Notes: generated by a model from the sequence alone, not told the origin. A stretch of DNA of 64,000 nucleotides from Bifidobacteriaceae bacterium (GCA_031267825.1 JAIRYJ010000036.1:1-64000); one strand, 5' to 3'. Shown: positions 48,648 to 59,745, numbered from the stretch's first letter. Numbers and translations: made by a program.

Positions 48648-49259
48648 CTAACAGCCTTCGCTTGATGCGGGCAGGTCAGCACGCTGATGTGCCGACGGCG
48701 TCAACCCCATCAAACTGGCGACTTGTTCCACCGTGCGGTCAAGCTCGCCGTTCACCACCACAGCATCGAACTCATCGCTGGCGGCGATCTCTTCTTTGGC
48801 CCTGGCCAAGCGGGCGGCTAACCGGGTCGGGTTCTCTGTGCCGCGTTCAACTAGACGGCGCTGCAATTCTTGCCATGTTGGTGGCAACAAGAACAACGCC
48901 AAGCTATCCGGCATGGCGGCACGGACTTGCCGTGCCCCGACCAAGTCAATTTCCAGCAAGGCCGGGCGCCCAGCCGCCAATGCGGCCTCAACTGGTGCAC
49001 GCGGCGTGCCATACAGCTGACCGTCATAAACCGCCCATTCCAACATCTCGCCGCGCGCAACAGCCGCCTCGAACGCTACAGGCGTCACAAAGCGGTAGTT
49101 GTGCCCGTCTGACTCACCCGGACGGGCCGTCCGGGTGGTCGCCGAAACTGACAGGAAGACCTGCGGATAACGTCCGGCCAGCAGGGCCGCTACTGTGCCC
49201 TTGCCTACCCCTGAAGGGCCGACCAGTACTGTCAGGCGGCCCGGGATCGGGCCGTCCAT
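48648..49259 (-). CDS. gmk: Guanylate kinase
   Basis: 203 residues. Phosphorylates GMP to GDP. P-loop VGPSGVGKGT, GMP-binding SVSATTRTARPGE and DGHNYRFV are typical. The ATG directly abuts the mihF stop codon (TGAATG). The last ~20 residues are a variable tail. Confidence 0.97.
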   Translation of the reverse strand: MDGPIPGRLTVLVGPSGVGKGTVAALLAGRYPQVFLSVSATTRTARPGESDGHNYRFVTPVAFEAAVARGEMLEWAVYDGQLYGTPRAPVEAALAAGRPALLEIDLVGARQVRAAMPDSLALFLLPPTWQELQRRLVERGTENPTRLAARLARAKEEIAASDEFDAVVVNGELDRTVEQVASLMGLTPSAHQRADLPASSEGC

Positions 49260-49571
49260 TCAGCTAAAGCGCTTGATCAGCTGTTCTTTTTGATGTGGGC
49301 CGAGACCCTTGATGCGACGGGATTCGGAGATTCCGATGTCCGTCATGATCGCCTTGGCCTTTACTTTGCCCACTCCTGGCAGCGACTCGAGCAGGTTACC
49401 GACCTTGATTTTGCCGATAATCTCATCTGTCGCGCCCCGTTCGAGGACTTCTTTCAAGGATGTGCTGCCGTCTTTGAGACGAGCCTTGACCTCCGCACGC
49501 GCTTGACGCGCCTCAGCCGCCTTCTTCAGGGCCTGAGCCCGCTGTTCGGGAGTCAATGGAGGAAGAGCCAT
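49260..49571 (-). CDS. mihF: Actinobacterial integration host factor (mIHF)
   Basis: 103 residues. A small basic nucleoid protein that bends DNA. The LPGVGKVKAKAIMTDIGISESRRIKGLG stretch contains the DNA-contacting helix-turn of the family, and ALPPLTPEQRAQALKKAAEAR is the N-terminal helix. Its place before gmk is the normal actinobacterial one. Confidence 0.96.
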   Translation of the reverse strand: MALPPLTPEQRAQALKKAAEARQARAEVKARLKDGSTSLKEVLERGATDEIIGKIKVGNLLESLPGVGKVKAKAIMTDIGISESRRIKGLGPHQKEQLIKRFS

Positions 49572-49655
49572 ACTAATTTCCGCCTTAGGTGCCTACTTGG
49601 GATTTTGGACAGTCACAATGTAACGCCTGACCTGCAATGACGCAACGTGACACGG

Positions 49656-50501
49656 TTAATGTCCAAGAATTGCCATTTTGCCCACCCAGATTTTGACAGC
49701 AGCCGTCAAATCGGCTAAGGCGGGTCCGGCCGCTGAAATGGCCCTCGAAGTGGTCGCTAAGACCTTGTCAGAGGCATCCCCAAACAGGTCAATCAGTGCC
49801 TGCCCGTCAGCCCCTTGATGACCGACTCCCGGAGCCAAAATAGGCCCATTTAGCTGCGCGATTAGCTTAACCGTGGACGGCTCCAAAGCACCCAAGGTGG
49901 CTCCAATGACAACTCCGGTACTGCCCAGCGGCGGCTGACCGGCGTTGACCCGGCCGGCCGCCTCAATCATCGCTTCGCCCGTATTCAGCCCATTTGGCGT
50001 GACTGCGGACTGGACATCACGTCCTTCGGCGTTGGATGTGAACGCCAGCACAAAAACTCCCCGCCCGGTGCGCTCCGCCAGACTCAGGGCCGGCTGAAGC
50101 GAACCAAACCCAAGGTACGGACTGAGTGTGATGGCGTCCGCTGCCAGCGGGGCATGATCCTCCAAATAGGCTTGGGCGTAAGCCGTCATGGTAGAGCCGA
50201 TGTCACCCCGCTTAACGTCCAAAACGGTCAGTAACCCGAGCCGCCCGGCCCGCGCCAGGACTTGTTCCAGGGCCGCCAAGCCGGCCGAACCGAAACGTTC
50301 AAACATGGCCGATTGCGGTTTGATGGCGGCCGCTCCCCCGGCCTCAGCCGCCTGCGTCAGGCGTAAACCGAAGGTTTCCGCTCCTTCAGCCGTGTCTGGT
50401 AGGCCCCAACTAACCAGGCTGGCGCGATGCGGATCAATACCGACACAAAGGTGGCCACGCTGGCTGAAGACTTCAGCTAAACGCTGCCCGAAGGGCGTCA
50501 C
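49656..50501 (-). CDS. pyrF: Orotidine 5'-phosphate decarboxylase
   Basis: 281 residues, type 2 (long) OMP decarboxylase. Forms UMP from OMP. VGIDPH near the start and the catalytic [13 protein letters not shown] are present. It starts with GTG in a 4-nt overlap with the carB stop. 84 bp separate it from mihF. Confidence 0.96.
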   Translation of the reverse strand: MTPFGQRLAEVFSQRGHLCVGIDPHRASLVSWGLPDTAEGAETFGLRLTQAAEAGGAAAIKPQSAMFERFGSAGLAALEQVLARAGRLGLLTVLDVKRGDIGSTMTAYAQAYLEDHAPLAADAITLSPYLGFGSLQPALSLAERTGRGVFVLAFTSNAEGRDVQSAVTPNGLNTGEAMIEAAGRVNAGQPPLGSTGVVIGATLGALEPSTVKLIAQLNGPILAPGVGHQGADGQALIDLFGDASDKVLATTSRAISAAGPALADLTAAVKIWVGKMAILGH

Positions 50502-53500
50502 TTCGTTTCCGCCGTGGGGCTGGAAGGGCTGTGGGTTGGTTTGGCTGGAGCTGGGTCAGGCTGGTCCGCCGTAGGACCGCCAGACGTCTTCTGGTCCGCT
50601 GTGGGGCCACCAGAACCATCATCCTGGTAGCGGCGCCTTGAACCATCCCAGTAGCCGCCCGCTTGCTGAATAGGCGCGACTGATAGCGTCCCGCTGGCCT
50701 GGGCTTCAATCGCTTGAACGGCGGCCGCCAACTGCTGGGTTGTGGTGACGATCGGCCGGTCCATGGCGGTGATGGCGGCTCTGATCTCATAGCCGTCGGC
50801 CCGGGCGCCCGCACCGGACGGTGTGTTCACCACCATGTCCACCTGGCCCGCGTCGATCAGGTCAACCACAGTTGGACGGCCTTCAGCGTTGGTGTCTGAG
50901 ACTTTCAGAACCTTTTGGCAAGCGATGCCGTTACGGTTCAAAACTGACGCCGTGCCTTCTGTCGCCAAAATTGAAAAACCAAGCTCAGTCAGGCGTTTTA
51001 TCGGGAAAATGATGGAACGCTTGTCGCGGTCGGCGACCGAAACGAACACGTTGCCGCTCCTCGGCAGACCGCCATAGGCCGCCATTTGTGATTTGGCGAA
51101 GGCGGTTGGAAAATCCCTGTCCCGTCCCATCACCTCACCGGTTGAACGCATTTCAGGGCCAAGCACTGTGTCAACTATCCGCCCGTCAGCTGTCCGGAAA
51201 CGGGCGAACGGCAAGACCGCCTCCTTGACCGCCATGTGGCCTGATTCGAGCGTTTCAGCTGAGTCATCTAGCGGCAAATAGCCTGTGCGTTTCAAGTCCG
51301 CGATCGACCGCCCAGCCATGATCAAGCAGGCCGCCTTGGCTAGTGGCACTCCGGTGGCTTTAGAAACGAATGGCACTGTTCTTGAGGCCCGCGGGTTAGC
51401 TTCCAAAACGTAAAGCACATCACTCATCAAAGCGAACTGGATGTTGATCAAGCCGCGCACACCGACACCACGGGCGATCGCCTCGGTTGAACGCCGGATC
51501 CGTTCAATTTCCCGGCCAGATAGCGTCACCGGCGGCAACACGCAAGCACTATCGCCTGAATGAATACCAGCTTCTTCGATGTGTTCCATCACCCCGCCAA
51601 GGAACAAGTCCCGGCCGTCATATAGCGCGTCAACATCGATTTCAATCGCATCATCCAGGAACCGGTCAATCAGGACCGGGGCATCCGCCCGCCCGCCAGC
51701 CGGCAACGCCTTAGCCATGTATTCATCAAGCTGGGCGTCGTCGTAAACAATTTCCATGCCACGGCCGCCTAACACATAAGATGGCCTAACCAATACTGGG
51801 TAGCCGATTCGCCGCGCGACTGTGCGGGCTTCAGCGATGCTCAAAGCCGTGCCATATTCTGGGGCTGGCAGGTGAGCTTCCGCCAATAGCTGACCAAATA
51901 GTCCACGGTTTTCAGCCGCGTCAATCGCTTCCGGTGGGGTGCCCCACATTGGCAGACCAGCCTCCGCCAGGCGGGCCGCTAAGCTCAGCGGGGTTTGGCC
52001 TCCTAGTTGGACGATCACGCCCGCCACATTCCCAGCCGCCAGTTCGGCTTGGTATACCTCCATGACATCCTCAAAAGTGAGCGGCTCAAAGTAGAGACGC
52101 CCAGAAATGTCATAGTCGGTTGACACTGTTTCCGGATTGCAGTTGATCATGACTGTTTCATATTCTTCGCCCAGCACTAGCGAGGCATGAACACACGAAT
52201 AATCAAACTCAATACCCTGGCCGATCCGGTTGGGACCGGATCCTAGAATCAGAACAGCCGGTTTCTGTCTGGGCCGGACCTCAGTTTCCTCTTCATAAGT
52301 CGAATAGAGATACGGTGTGCGGGCAGCGAATTCGCCAGCGCAGGTGTCGACCATCTTGTAGACCGGACGTAAACCAAAAGCGTGCCGGATTTCACGCACC
52401 GCGTCCTCAGACAGTGCCCGGATTTCACCAATCTGGACGTCTGACAAGCCGTGACGTTTGGCTAACCGGAGGACCGTATGGTTCAAAGCGGGAGCCGATC
52501 GGACCTCGGCCGCCACTTGGTTAATCAGGGCGACTTGGTCAACGAACCACGAGTCAATGCCAGTCTCGGCCGCTAACAGTTCAGTTGAGACACCCCAACG
52601 GCTAGCTTGTTGCAGGTCTATTAGGCGGTGTTCGGATGGCCGGGCCAGTGATGCGACTAATGTTTCAAGCTCCTCGGCTGATGGAGGATCACCCCGCCAA
52701 TGGAACCGCGTCCCAGACTTATCGATCGAACGCATTGCTTTGCCCAATGACTCGGTGAATGTCCGCCCAATCGCCATGGCTTCGCCAACTGATTTCATTG
52801 TTGTGGTTAGAGTGTCATCAGCGGCCGGGAACTTTTCAAAAGCGAAACGCGGCACCTTGGTGACAATGTAGTCAATTGACGGCTCGAAACTGGCCGGTGT
52901 TGATCCGGTGATGTCGTTTGGTATTTCATCAAGCGTGTAGCCGATGGCCAACCGGGCGGCGATTTTCGCGATTGGGAAACCAGTCGCTTTCGAAGCCAAA
53001 GCCGAAGATCGTGACACGCGCGGATTCATTTCAATGACAATGATCCGCCCATCGGCCGGGTTGACAGCGAACTGAATGTTACAGCCACCGGTATCAACTC
53101 CAACCTCACGGATGACAGCTATGCCAATATCACGCAAACGTTGATATTCACGGTCTGTCAGGGTCAACGCTGGAGCCACAGTGATGGAATCACCAGTGTG
53201 GACACCCATCGGGTCAACGTTTTCGATCGAACAAACCACCACCACGTTGTCCGCTTTATCACGCATGATTTCAAGCTCGAACTCTTTCCAGCCGAGGACT
53301 GATTCTTCCAGCAGAACCTCATGAGTCGGGCTGTATCGCAGGCCGGCCCCTGCGATGCGGCGCAGTTCAACCTCATTGTGGGCGATGCCCGAACCTAAGC
53401 CACCCATCGTGAAGGACGGCCGCACTACGACCGGGTAACTCAGTTGAGCGGCCGCTTCAAGAGCTTCGGGGATTGAATGGATGATCCGGCTGGCGGCCAC

Positions 53501-53926
53501 CACAGCGCCACACCGTTCGACTACCTGCTTGAATTCTTCCCGGTCTTCGCCGGCTGTGATCGAAGCGACCTGCGCACCAATCAGTTCTACGTTGTATTTG
53601 GCTAGCACACCGGCCTCGGCCAGTTCAACAGCCGCGTTCAGGGCGGTCTGGCCGCCCAAGGTGGGCAGCAGCGCGTCTGGTTGTTCCTGTTTGATGATGG
53701 CTTCAAGAGCCTCAAGCTGGATCGGTTCAATATATGTCGCGTCAGCGAACTCCGGGTCCGTCATGATGGTGGCGGGGTTGGAGTTGACCAGAATGACCCG
53801 CAAGCCTTCTTCTTTCAGAACACGGCAAGCCTGAGTCCCGGAGTAGTCAAATTCGCAGGCCTGCCCAATCACGATAGGTCCTGATCCGATTACCATGACG
53901 GACTTGATGTCGTCACGTTTAGGCAT
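50498..53926 (-). CDS. carB: Carbamoyl phosphate synthase large subunit
   Basis: 1142 residues. Makes carbamoyl phosphate from bicarbonate, ammonia and two ATP. Two ATP-grasp halves are clear ([20 protein letters not shown] and [20 protein letters not shown] open each), followed by the allosteric MGS-like domain. About 60 residues of S/T/P/G-rich tail follow the MGS domain, more than in most homologues, with GGPTADQ twice. AAGGAGG precedes the ATG by seven bases, and the upstream neighbour is divergent, so this operon begins at carB; carA is not in the window. Confidence 0.97.
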   Translation of the reverse strand: MPKRDDIKSVMVIGSGPIVIGQACEFDYSGTQACRVLKEEGLRVILVNSNPATIMTDPEFADATYIEPIQLEALEAIIKQEQPDALLPTLGGQTALNAAVELAEAGVLAKYNVELIGAQVASITAGEDREEFKQVVERCGAVVAASRIIHSIPEALEAAAQLSYPVVVRPSFTMGGLGSGIAHNEVELRRIAGAGLRYSPTHEVLLEESVLGWKEFELEIMRDKADNVVVVCSIENVDPMGVHTGDSITVAPALTLTDREYQRLRDIGIAVIREVGVDTGGCNIQFAVNPADGRIIVIEMNPRVSRSSALASKATGFPIAKIAARLAIGYTLDEIPNDITGSTPASFEPSIDYIVTKVPRFAFEKFPAADDTLTTTMKSVGEAMAIGRTFTESLGKAMRSIDKSGTRFHWRGDPPSAEELETLVASLARPSEHRLIDLQQASRWGVSTELLAAETGIDSWFVDQVALINQVAAEVRSAPALNHTVLRLAKRHGLSDVQIGEIRALSEDAVREIRHAFGLRPVYKMVDTCAGEFAARTPYLYSTYEEETEVRPRQKPAVLILGSGPNRIGQGIEFDYSCVHASLVLGEEYETVMINCNPETVSTDYDISGRLYFEPLTFEDVMEVYQAELAAGNVAGVIVQLGGQTPLSLAARLAEAGLPMWGTPPEAIDAAENRGLFGQLLAEAHLPAPEYGTALSIAEARTVARRIGYPVLVRPSYVLGGRGMEIVYDDAQLDEYMAKALPAGGRADAPVLIDRFLDDAIEIDVDALYDGRDLFLGGVMEHIEEAGIHSGDSACVLPPVTLSGREIERIRRSTEAIARGVGVRGLINIQFALMSDVLYVLEANPRASRTVPFVSKATGVPLAKAACLIMAGRSIADLKRTGYLPLDDSAETLESGHMAVKEAVLPFARFRTADGRIVDTVLGPEMRSTGEVMGRDRDFPTAFAKSQMAAYGGLPRSGNVFVSVADRDKRSIIFPIKRLTELGFSILATEGTASVLNRNGIACQKVLKVSDTNAEGRPTVVDLIDAGQVDMVVNTPSGAGARADGYEIRAAITAMDRPIVTTTQQLAAAVQAIEAQASGTLSVAPIQQAGGYWDGSRRRYQDDGSGGPTADQKTSGGPTADQPDPAPAKPTHSPSSPTAETK

Positions 53927-54080
53927 CTAGTTGCCTCCTTTCCCGCCTCACAGGACGGGTCTTAAAGGAATCTGTCTGGTTTGGCCGCCTTACACTTTAC
54001 CTCCACCGTTGACTGCCGATCCCCCCGGCTTGTCCACAGGACGGAGGGTCACGGCGAGTGCCTCCCCCTAAGATGAGGCC

Positions 54081-57000
54081 ATGCGCGATCCCGCCACGAC
54101 TGGCCTGCTTCTGAGCGTTCTGACTGACTGGACCATATGCCCAAACTGCGGTGCACCATTGGCCAACGGCCACTGTCAGCGCTGCGGCCTGGACCTGTCA
54201 GGTCCCTCAGGCAACGTCCTGGCACAGCTATCGAGTCAAGCCGCCCAGGCCATCAGGCTGGGCACACCAGACGCTGACCTCATTTTGGCCACCCGAGCAG
54301 ACCTGATTCAACGCCTGCTGCCCCCAGCGTCACGTCAGCCAGTGCCCGGTCCGCGCACGGCCGCCGCCCCGCCACCAATACCGTCGCCACCTGCAAGTCA
54401 GGGCGCCACCCCGGGGGTTCCGCCAAGTGCCACACCTAGTGTTACTCCACCGCCTAAACCGCTTCAACCCGGTTATGGCGGCCCGGCTCAAGGCGTTTAC
54501 GGGCTACCAGTTCACCCGGCTTACTCAGCGGTACCGGCCGGGACCGGACCTTACGCTGGTGCCGGGACGGCGGCATCGGGCAGCTATACCCAGCCCTACG
54601 CCCCACCATATTTCCCTTACTCGCCCCGACCCACCCCACCAAAACGCCCCAGCCAATGGACCCCAACCACAGCTTTAGCGCTGGTCGGGTCAGTTTTGCT
54701 GTGCGGCGCGGGAATCGGCTTCGCCTTCTTCCTGGCCGGACCGTCAACGCTGGTCCGATCCATCATCCTGGGCGCCGTCACCGTACTGGCCGGGCTGACC
54801 GGAGCCATGCTGAAACGAGCCGGACTGCGTTCCACCGGCGAAGCCATGGCCAGCCTGACAGCCACACTCGCACTGCTCACCTGGGCTGTCGGAACCAACG
54901 GGATCGAAGCCAGCCTGGCGGTCAGGGGCGCCTGGTGGGGAGGCCTGCTACTGGCCATTTCGATCATCTTGGTGGCGGCTGGTCGGCGTTTCAAAGTCAT
55001 CGCCTGGGAATCTAGCGGCCTGGTGTTAGGCCCAATCGCGGCGCTTTTCCTGATTGAAATAATCCAGCCCTATCCAATGGGGCTGCGTTTACGGGCCGGG
55101 ATCGCTCTGATCGTGATGGTCCTGCTGGCGGCCCTCAGCCGAAAACTAGCCGGACGGGCAGCCGAACGAATCACACTGACAGTGATCAGCGGGATTGGGC
55201 TTGGCCTGGTCAGCTTGTTCGCTTTGACCCTTGGTCAAGACATTCCGTCCGCCCTGATGTTGCTGGCCGTGGCTGGCGCTGCCCTAGCGATCGGCCAAGA
55301 GCAGCGCCGGATTTGGGCCTTCCCAGCGGGCGCTGCCATCGCCCTGGCAGGGGCCGCGGCGATCGCGCCACTGTGGCGCCAAGTCACTCCGGACGCCCCG
55401 CTGATGGTTAGCGGATTCGGCGCGCTGGCAGCCAGCGCGCTACTGGCCTGCGTCGCCGCCTGGTTCGCCAAGCCAGCTGTGCTGCGCCATATGGTTGCTG
55501 GAGCCGTCTTGATCACCGTGCCGCATGGCGTGCCGGCCCTCTTCGACGGCGCAGTCACCACAGTCTTTGGCCAGCTAGATGCCTTGACTGGTCCGCCACC
55601 AGGGTTGGTCGCGCTCGGCGGGTGGGTGCCGACCGCAGCCTTCGCGATTCTTGGACTATTCGGACGGCCACGCTGGTTCCGGGCGATCGCCTATTGGGCC
55701 TGCCCGCTGTTCGCCGCCGCGGCGCTAACAACCAGTGCCACAGTTCTACCAATCCCTGGCGCGGTAACATTCGCCATTTTGTCTCTGACCAGCCTAGGAG
55801 CGGCCGGAATAGCTTATTGGGCGACTTGGCGGCCGTGGGCCTATCCGCGTCTGCGCCGCGCCATGCGGTGGACCGGTTGGATAGTTAGCTTGTCGCTGGT
55901 CGGTCCGATCACCTTCCAATCGGTTAACGACCGTCCATTGATCGCCATAGCCGGATTAGTTGTGCCAGCCGCCATCCTGGCTAACGGCCTGTCAATGCAC
56001 CGCTTCGCCTGGCCCGCCTTGGCTGGGCCAGCCTACGTGTACTTCATTATTGACCTTGGCAACTGCCTGCATTGGGCTCTGCCCAACCCGACCGAAACGC
56101 TTGCCGCCACTGGCATAGCCGCTGGGCTGATCCTGACGGTGTTTACTTGGCTGCGCCGGCCCCGGCTAGTGACCTGGGCTGTGCTGGCAGGCATCTCACT
56201 GGCGACAGTTGCCATGCCGACACTTGAACTACTCTCCGAACGCACCTGGTGGGGCGCGGCTGCGGCACTCAGCGCCAGCCTGGCGGCAGCGATTATTACG
56301 CTCGGCCGGCGCCGTGCCTTGCCTTTAGGGTTGCGGGCGGCTGGTTCAGTTGTCGCTGTCATCACTGGAGTCTTCACGCTAACCGCCTTCCTGGCTCTGG
56401 TCACACCAGGCTCAGCTTCGCTTTGGGCTTTCCCGCTGATCGCTCTGGTGGCCGCCACCAGCGCGGCGGGCGGTTCAGTGCTGCGCGCCCGCTGGCCACG
56501 CCGCGGGCCGCGAGTGGTCGGTGCCACATTGATTTGGACAGGTGCTGGACTTGGCCTGGTGACCGTGCTTGGCACCCTGCAATGGCCGGTCACCGGAGCC
56601 CAAACGGTCCTGGCCGTGGCAGCGGTTCTGGCCGCTGGCGCAGCGGCCGTCGCCTCAATCCCCGGCGGTTCACGCCAAGCCTGGTGGTACATGGGTGCGA
56701 TGACCTGCGTCACCCTATGGAGCGCCCTCACCATGGGCCATGTTGGAGCGGTCGAGGCCTACACCCTGCCACCAGCCATCGGCGCGGCCGTTGCCGGTTC
56801 CCTCTTGTCGCTCCGTCACCGGGGTTATCTCGGTTTGCTCGGATCTGGTGCCGGGTTAGCCATTCTGCCGCCACTGTTCCTGCTCAGTGTGCCTGACGCG
56901 CAACTGGCGCGGTCATTCGAGCTGGTCGCCATCGCGGCCGTGGCGATGGCCTGCGCGATGGCGTTCGATCATCTGCGCCGCACACTAGCTTGGGCGATGG

Positions 57001-58451
57001 CCGGTGCTGGGTTTGGCGCCATGATAGCCGGATGGATGATCGCGAGCCTGCCAAGCGGGATAGATTCGATCGTCTCGGGCCGTTACTGGACCGATTTCGC
57101 AGAACTCGCACCGTTGGAAACCTACCCCAGTGTGCTTTTCGCTGTCGCCATGGGCTTTGGCCTGGCCGGTGCCGCATCCTGGGCTGTGGCCGGCAAACTG
57201 CTGGTAACGCCCAAATCGAAAGCCTGGGCTCGCTGGTGGGCCATGCCCGCTCTGGCCGCGGCCGCCATCACGCTACTGACCGGGGTACGCACCACTTGGC
57301 CCGTTATCGTCACCTTGTGGGTGGCGATGGCCTGCTACCTGGCCGCAACCATGTTCTCCGCCCGTTTCGAGGTGCGTGGCCGTGCCCTAATGCCACCAGC
57401 TTGGGCGATTTGGCTGCTGGCGGTGGCAGTAGGAATTGGCGGTTGGTCACCCCGGGAACTGCGGGTTGAATGGTTCGCTTTACCGTTGGGTCTCGGATTA
57501 TTCGCTGCCGGACTGGTCCTCGGCGGTAAGGCCGCCGCCTACCGCAACCGGGCTATGGCGGTGGCCCCAGGTGTGGCCGCAACCCTGGGTCCATCAACGC
57601 TGGCCGTTGGAACTGACCCGCAGACCTGGCGGGCGATTTTAGTGCTGGTCCTGGCATTGGCTTTCGTGCTGGCCGCGGTGCGCGAACGCTGGCGGTCAGT
57701 TGTTTTCATTTGCGCCAGTTCAATGATTCTCAGTTTGGCCTTAGTCTTGCTGCGTCACGGCTCGATCTCGATTGTGCCTTGGCTGCTGGCCCTGCTAGCG
57801 GTTGGCGGTTGCCTGTTGACCTTGGCTCTGGTATCTGAACGGCGTTCAGGCAAGCCAGGCTCCGTTAAGTCGCCGCCCACGGCGCCGACTGGTCAGCCCC
57901 CTGCCCAGCCAGGGTCACCCAGCCCAGTGCCCGCGGCTTCGCCGGTCCCAGCCCAAGTGGCCGCGCCATACGCTCCTCCGCCAGCCGGAGGCTACGGTCC
58001 ACCACCGCCTGGTTACCCACCACCTCCCCCAGCGGGCGGCTATGGTCCACCACCACCTGGTTACCCGCTTGCACCAGCCACCTGGCCTGTGCCGCAGCCC
58101 CAGGTCGGTTATGGGTTGATTGGTCCGCCGTCCTACTTGCCTCCTCCTAGCGCCTACGCGCCACGACCACCTGGCTGGCCACGGCCCGCACCGGGCGGCT
58201 ACGCCTCAACACCCAGTTATGGTCCTCCGCCAGGCGCCTCCTCCGGCCAACCAACCAGCCCTGGCGCTCCCCCAGCCGAGCCCGGACAGGCATCGCCCAA
58301 TCCGCCGTCTGGCGACGCACCGGCTGAGACCGTTCCGCCAACACCGGATGCCACCACCGAAACCACAGGTCAAGCAACGCCGGAACAGGCCCCGGACAAG
58401 CCGTCCTCTGACACATCCGGCGAGACCGTTCCACCAGACGCGCAGTCTTAG
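54081..58451 (+). CDS. Giant polytopic membrane protein with N-terminal zinc ribbon (SCO7613-like)
   Basis: 1456 residues. A zinc ribbon (C20, C23, C32, C35) is followed by a short helical region, a P-rich linker (about 95-195) and then dozens of consecutive hydrophobic segments to about residue 1255. The last ~200 residues are a Pro/Gly/Tyr-rich low-complexity tail with repeats such as GGYGPPPPGYP, then T/E/P-rich. The layout resembles actinobacterial 'SCO7613 C-terminal domain-containing' membrane proteins of unknown function. It is monocistronic: divergent from carB and closed by a strong hairpin. The start codon has only GAGG two bases upstream, so the exact start is uncertain. Confidence 0.8.
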   Translation: MRDPATTGLLLSVLTDWTICPNCGAPLANGHCQRCGLDLSGPSGNVLAQLSSQAAQAIRLGTPDADLILATRADLIQRLLPPASRQPVPGPRTAAAPPPIPSPPASQGATPGVPPSATPSVTPPPKPLQPGYGGPAQGVYGLPVHPAYSAVPAGTGPYAGAGTAASGSYTQPYAPPYFPYSPRPTPPKRPSQWTPTTALALVGSVLLCGAGIGFAFFLAGPSTLVRSIILGAVTVLAGLTGAMLKRAGLRSTGEAMASLTATLALLTWAVGTNGIEASLAVRGAWWGGLLLAISIILVAAGRRFKVIAWESSGLVLGPIAALFLIEIIQPYPMGLRLRAGIALIVMVLLAALSRKLAGRAAERITLTVISGIGLGLVSLFALTLGQDIPSALMLLAVAGAALAIGQEQRRIWAFPAGAAIALAGAAAIAPLWRQVTPDAPLMVSGFGALAASALLACVAAWFAKPAVLRHMVAGAVLITVPHGVPALFDGAVTTVFGQLDALTGPPPGLVALGGWVPTAAFAILGLFGRPRWFRAIAYWACPLFAAAALTTSATVLPIPGAVTFAILSLTSLGAAGIAYWATWRPWAYPRLRRAMRWTGWIVSLSLVGPITFQSVNDRPLIAIAGLVVPAAILANGLSMHRFAWPALAGPAYVYFIIDLGNCLHWALPNPTETLAATGIAAGLILTVFTWLRRPRLVTWAVLAGISLATVAMPTLELLSERTWWGAAAALSASLAAAIITLGRRRALPLGLRAAGSVVAVITGVFTLTAFLALVTPGSASLWAFPLIALVAATSAAGGSVLRARWPRRGPRVVGATLIWTGAGLGLVTVLGTLQWPVTGAQTVLAVAAVLAAGAAAVASIPGGSRQAWWYMGAMTCVTLWSALTMGHVGAVEAYTLPPAIGAAVAGSLLSLRHRGYLGLLGSGAGLAILPPLFLLSVPDAQLARSFELVAIAAVAMACAMAFDHLRRTLAWAMAGAGFGAMIAGWMIASLPSGIDSIVSGRYWTDFAELAPLETYPSVLFAVAMGFGLAGAASWAVAGKLLVTPKSKAWARWWAMPALAAAAITLLTGVRTTWPVIVTLWVAMACYLAATMFSARFEVRGRALMPPAWAIWLLAVAVGIGGWSPRELRVEWFALPLGLGLFAAGLVLGGKAAAYRNRAMAVAPGVAATLGPSTLAVGTDPQTWRAILVLVLALAFVLAAVRERWRSVVFICASSMILSLALVLLRHGSISIVPWLLALLAVGGCLLTLALVSERRSGKPGSVKSPPTAPTGQPPAQPGSPSPVPAASPVPAQVAAPYAPPPAGGYGPPPPGYPPPPPAGGYGPPPPGYPLAPATWPVPQPQVGYGLIGPPSYLPPPSAYAPRPPGWPRPAPGGYASTPSYGPPPGASSGQPTSPGAPPAEPGQASPNPPSGDAPAETVPPTPDATTETTGQATPEQAPDKPSSDTSGETVPPDAQS

Positions 58452-58460
58452 GCATCACGT

Positions 58461-58506
58461 CCGACTGCCAGGAAGGCACCACACCCGGTGCCTTCCTGGC
58501 AGTCGG
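58461..58506. terminator. Strong bidirectional terminator-like hairpin
   Basis: Perfect 20-bp inverted repeat CCGACTGCCAGGAAGGCACC / GGTGCCTTCCTGGCAGTCGG with loop ACACCC, ten bases after the giant membrane gene and 16 bases before the end of the convergent gene. No T-run follows on either strand, as is common for GC-rich actinobacteria. Confidence 0.85.
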
Positions 58507-58521
58507 TCGATTCGCGCCGCC

Positions 58522-59100
58522 TCAGATGCCAGCCGTCGGCGGTTGCCAGTTCCGCTGGGCGCAGCGTAACCAGGCATCCTCCGCACCCAAAGGAGCCTCC
58601 GCCCAAGACACCGCCTGAACCACAGGATCACCCTCGCCGACGTAGTAACACGGAACGTCATTGTGCCAGCCGTGTCCCCAGCTACCGCGCACCGCTAGCC
58701 ATGTCCATCCCGGAACCGCCCGCCGCCACCAGAACCACGAATCGTCGTGCCCTTGATACTCCAGGCTGCGGGCAGGCTGCAAACATGATCCGTGCTCAGG
58801 TCCGACTGACGGGTAACGTAACCGCACAAACGCTTTAGTCCCCCTCCCCGCAACTTGGTAGACGTACTCGACCAGCACTATGTCCAGCTGCTGATAGGCC
58901 GCCATGGCGCACAAGTGCGCCCATTGCCAGGCCAAGTACAGATCAGACGTCCACTGTGGGATCTCCCCGACCCGCGCCCGTCGGATCCTGGCAGTTGGGC
59001 TGATGTACCAAAAAAGGAAAACGATTGCCCCAACTAAGGCAATAACGAGGTCCACCACTACCAGAACCGCTGCCGGGCTAGCGGCGGATTGCCTGACCAT
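58522..59100 (-). CDS. Single-pass membrane protein of unknown function, Trp-rich
   Basis: 192 residues. One N-terminal hydrophobic segment (about 9-33) is followed by a soluble domain rich in tryptophan and tyrosine, with DDSWFWWRRAVPGW and GSWGHGWHNDVPCYYVGEGD. I recognise no family. It has four cysteines, two of which could pair if the domain is outside. It lies 33 bp downstream of the glycosylase gene on the same strand and may be co-transcribed with it. Confidence 0.6.
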   Translation of the reverse strand: MVRQSAASPAAVLVVVDLVIALVGAIVFLFWYISPTARIRRARVGEIPQWTSDLYLAWQWAHLCAMAAYQQLDIVLVEYVYQVAGRGTKAFVRLRYPSVGPEHGSCLQPARSLEYQGHDDSWFWWRRAVPGWTWLAVRGSWGHGWHNDVPCYYVGEGDPVVQAVSWAEAPLGAEDAWLRCAQRNWQPPTAGI

Positions 59101-59133
59101 GGCTCAACCATAGAGTAAACCCCTCTGTCCGCT

Positions 59134-59745
59134 TCAAGTCTGGCGCCCGGCGATCTCCCAGAGGTATAGCGCTGCCAAGGTCGCGTGAGGACTGTAACGG
59201 CGGCGGTGCCGTTCAAAGATCGCCGGAGTGACCGCTCGGTGGTGATAGAGCAACGCCATACCGCGCCGGATTGCGAGGTCATGGAAGCTGATGACATCAG
59301 GCCGCTGCAAACAGAACGTCATCAACATGTCCGCTGTCCACAGACCGATGCCCTTGATGGAAGACAAAGCCGCTCGGACGGCATCGTCCGGCAAGTCCGC
59401 CAAACCCACCAAGTCCACCGTGCCGGAAAGAACCGCCTCCGCCGCCAAGCTCAAATAGGTCGCCTTACGCAGCGACATGCCGCAGCCCTGGATGGCGGCG
59501 ACGTCAGCCTGAACCACGGCCTGCGGCGTCAAATCAGGCAATAGCGTTGCCAGCCTGTCAAAAACCGTCCGGGCGGCCTTAGCTGAAATCTGCTGGGCGA
59601 TGATCGAACGCACCAAAGACTCGAACAAGTCCGGCTGAACCTCACGCCGGACCGGGCCGATCCGCTCGATCGCTCGTCCTAGCACCGGGTCGCGGGCGGT
59701 CAGGTGCGCGACCGCTTCCGGGCCGCAACGGAAGTATTCAGGCAT
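59134..59745 (-). CDS. DNA-3-methyladenine glycosylase II (AlkA/HhH-GPD type)
   Basis: 203 residues. Removes alkylated purines from DNA. The helix-hairpin-helix is in LSSIKGIGLWTADMLM, and the catalytic aspartate is in VISFHDLAIRRGM. SIIAQQISAKAARTVFDRL is the usual helix before it. It lacks the Ada-like regulatory domain of some homologues. It overlaps ogt by 8 nt, so the two alkylation-repair genes form a coupled pair. Confidence 0.92.
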   Translation of the reverse strand: MPEYFRCGPEAVAHLTARDPVLGRAIERIGPVRREVQPDLFESLVRSIIAQQISAKAARTVFDRLATLLPDLTPQAVVQADVAAIQGCGMSLRKATYLSLAAEAVLSGTVDLVGLADLPDDAVRAALSSIKGIGLWTADMLMTFCLQRPDVISFHDLAIRRGMALLYHHRAVTPAIFERHRRRYSPHATLAALYLWEIAGRQT

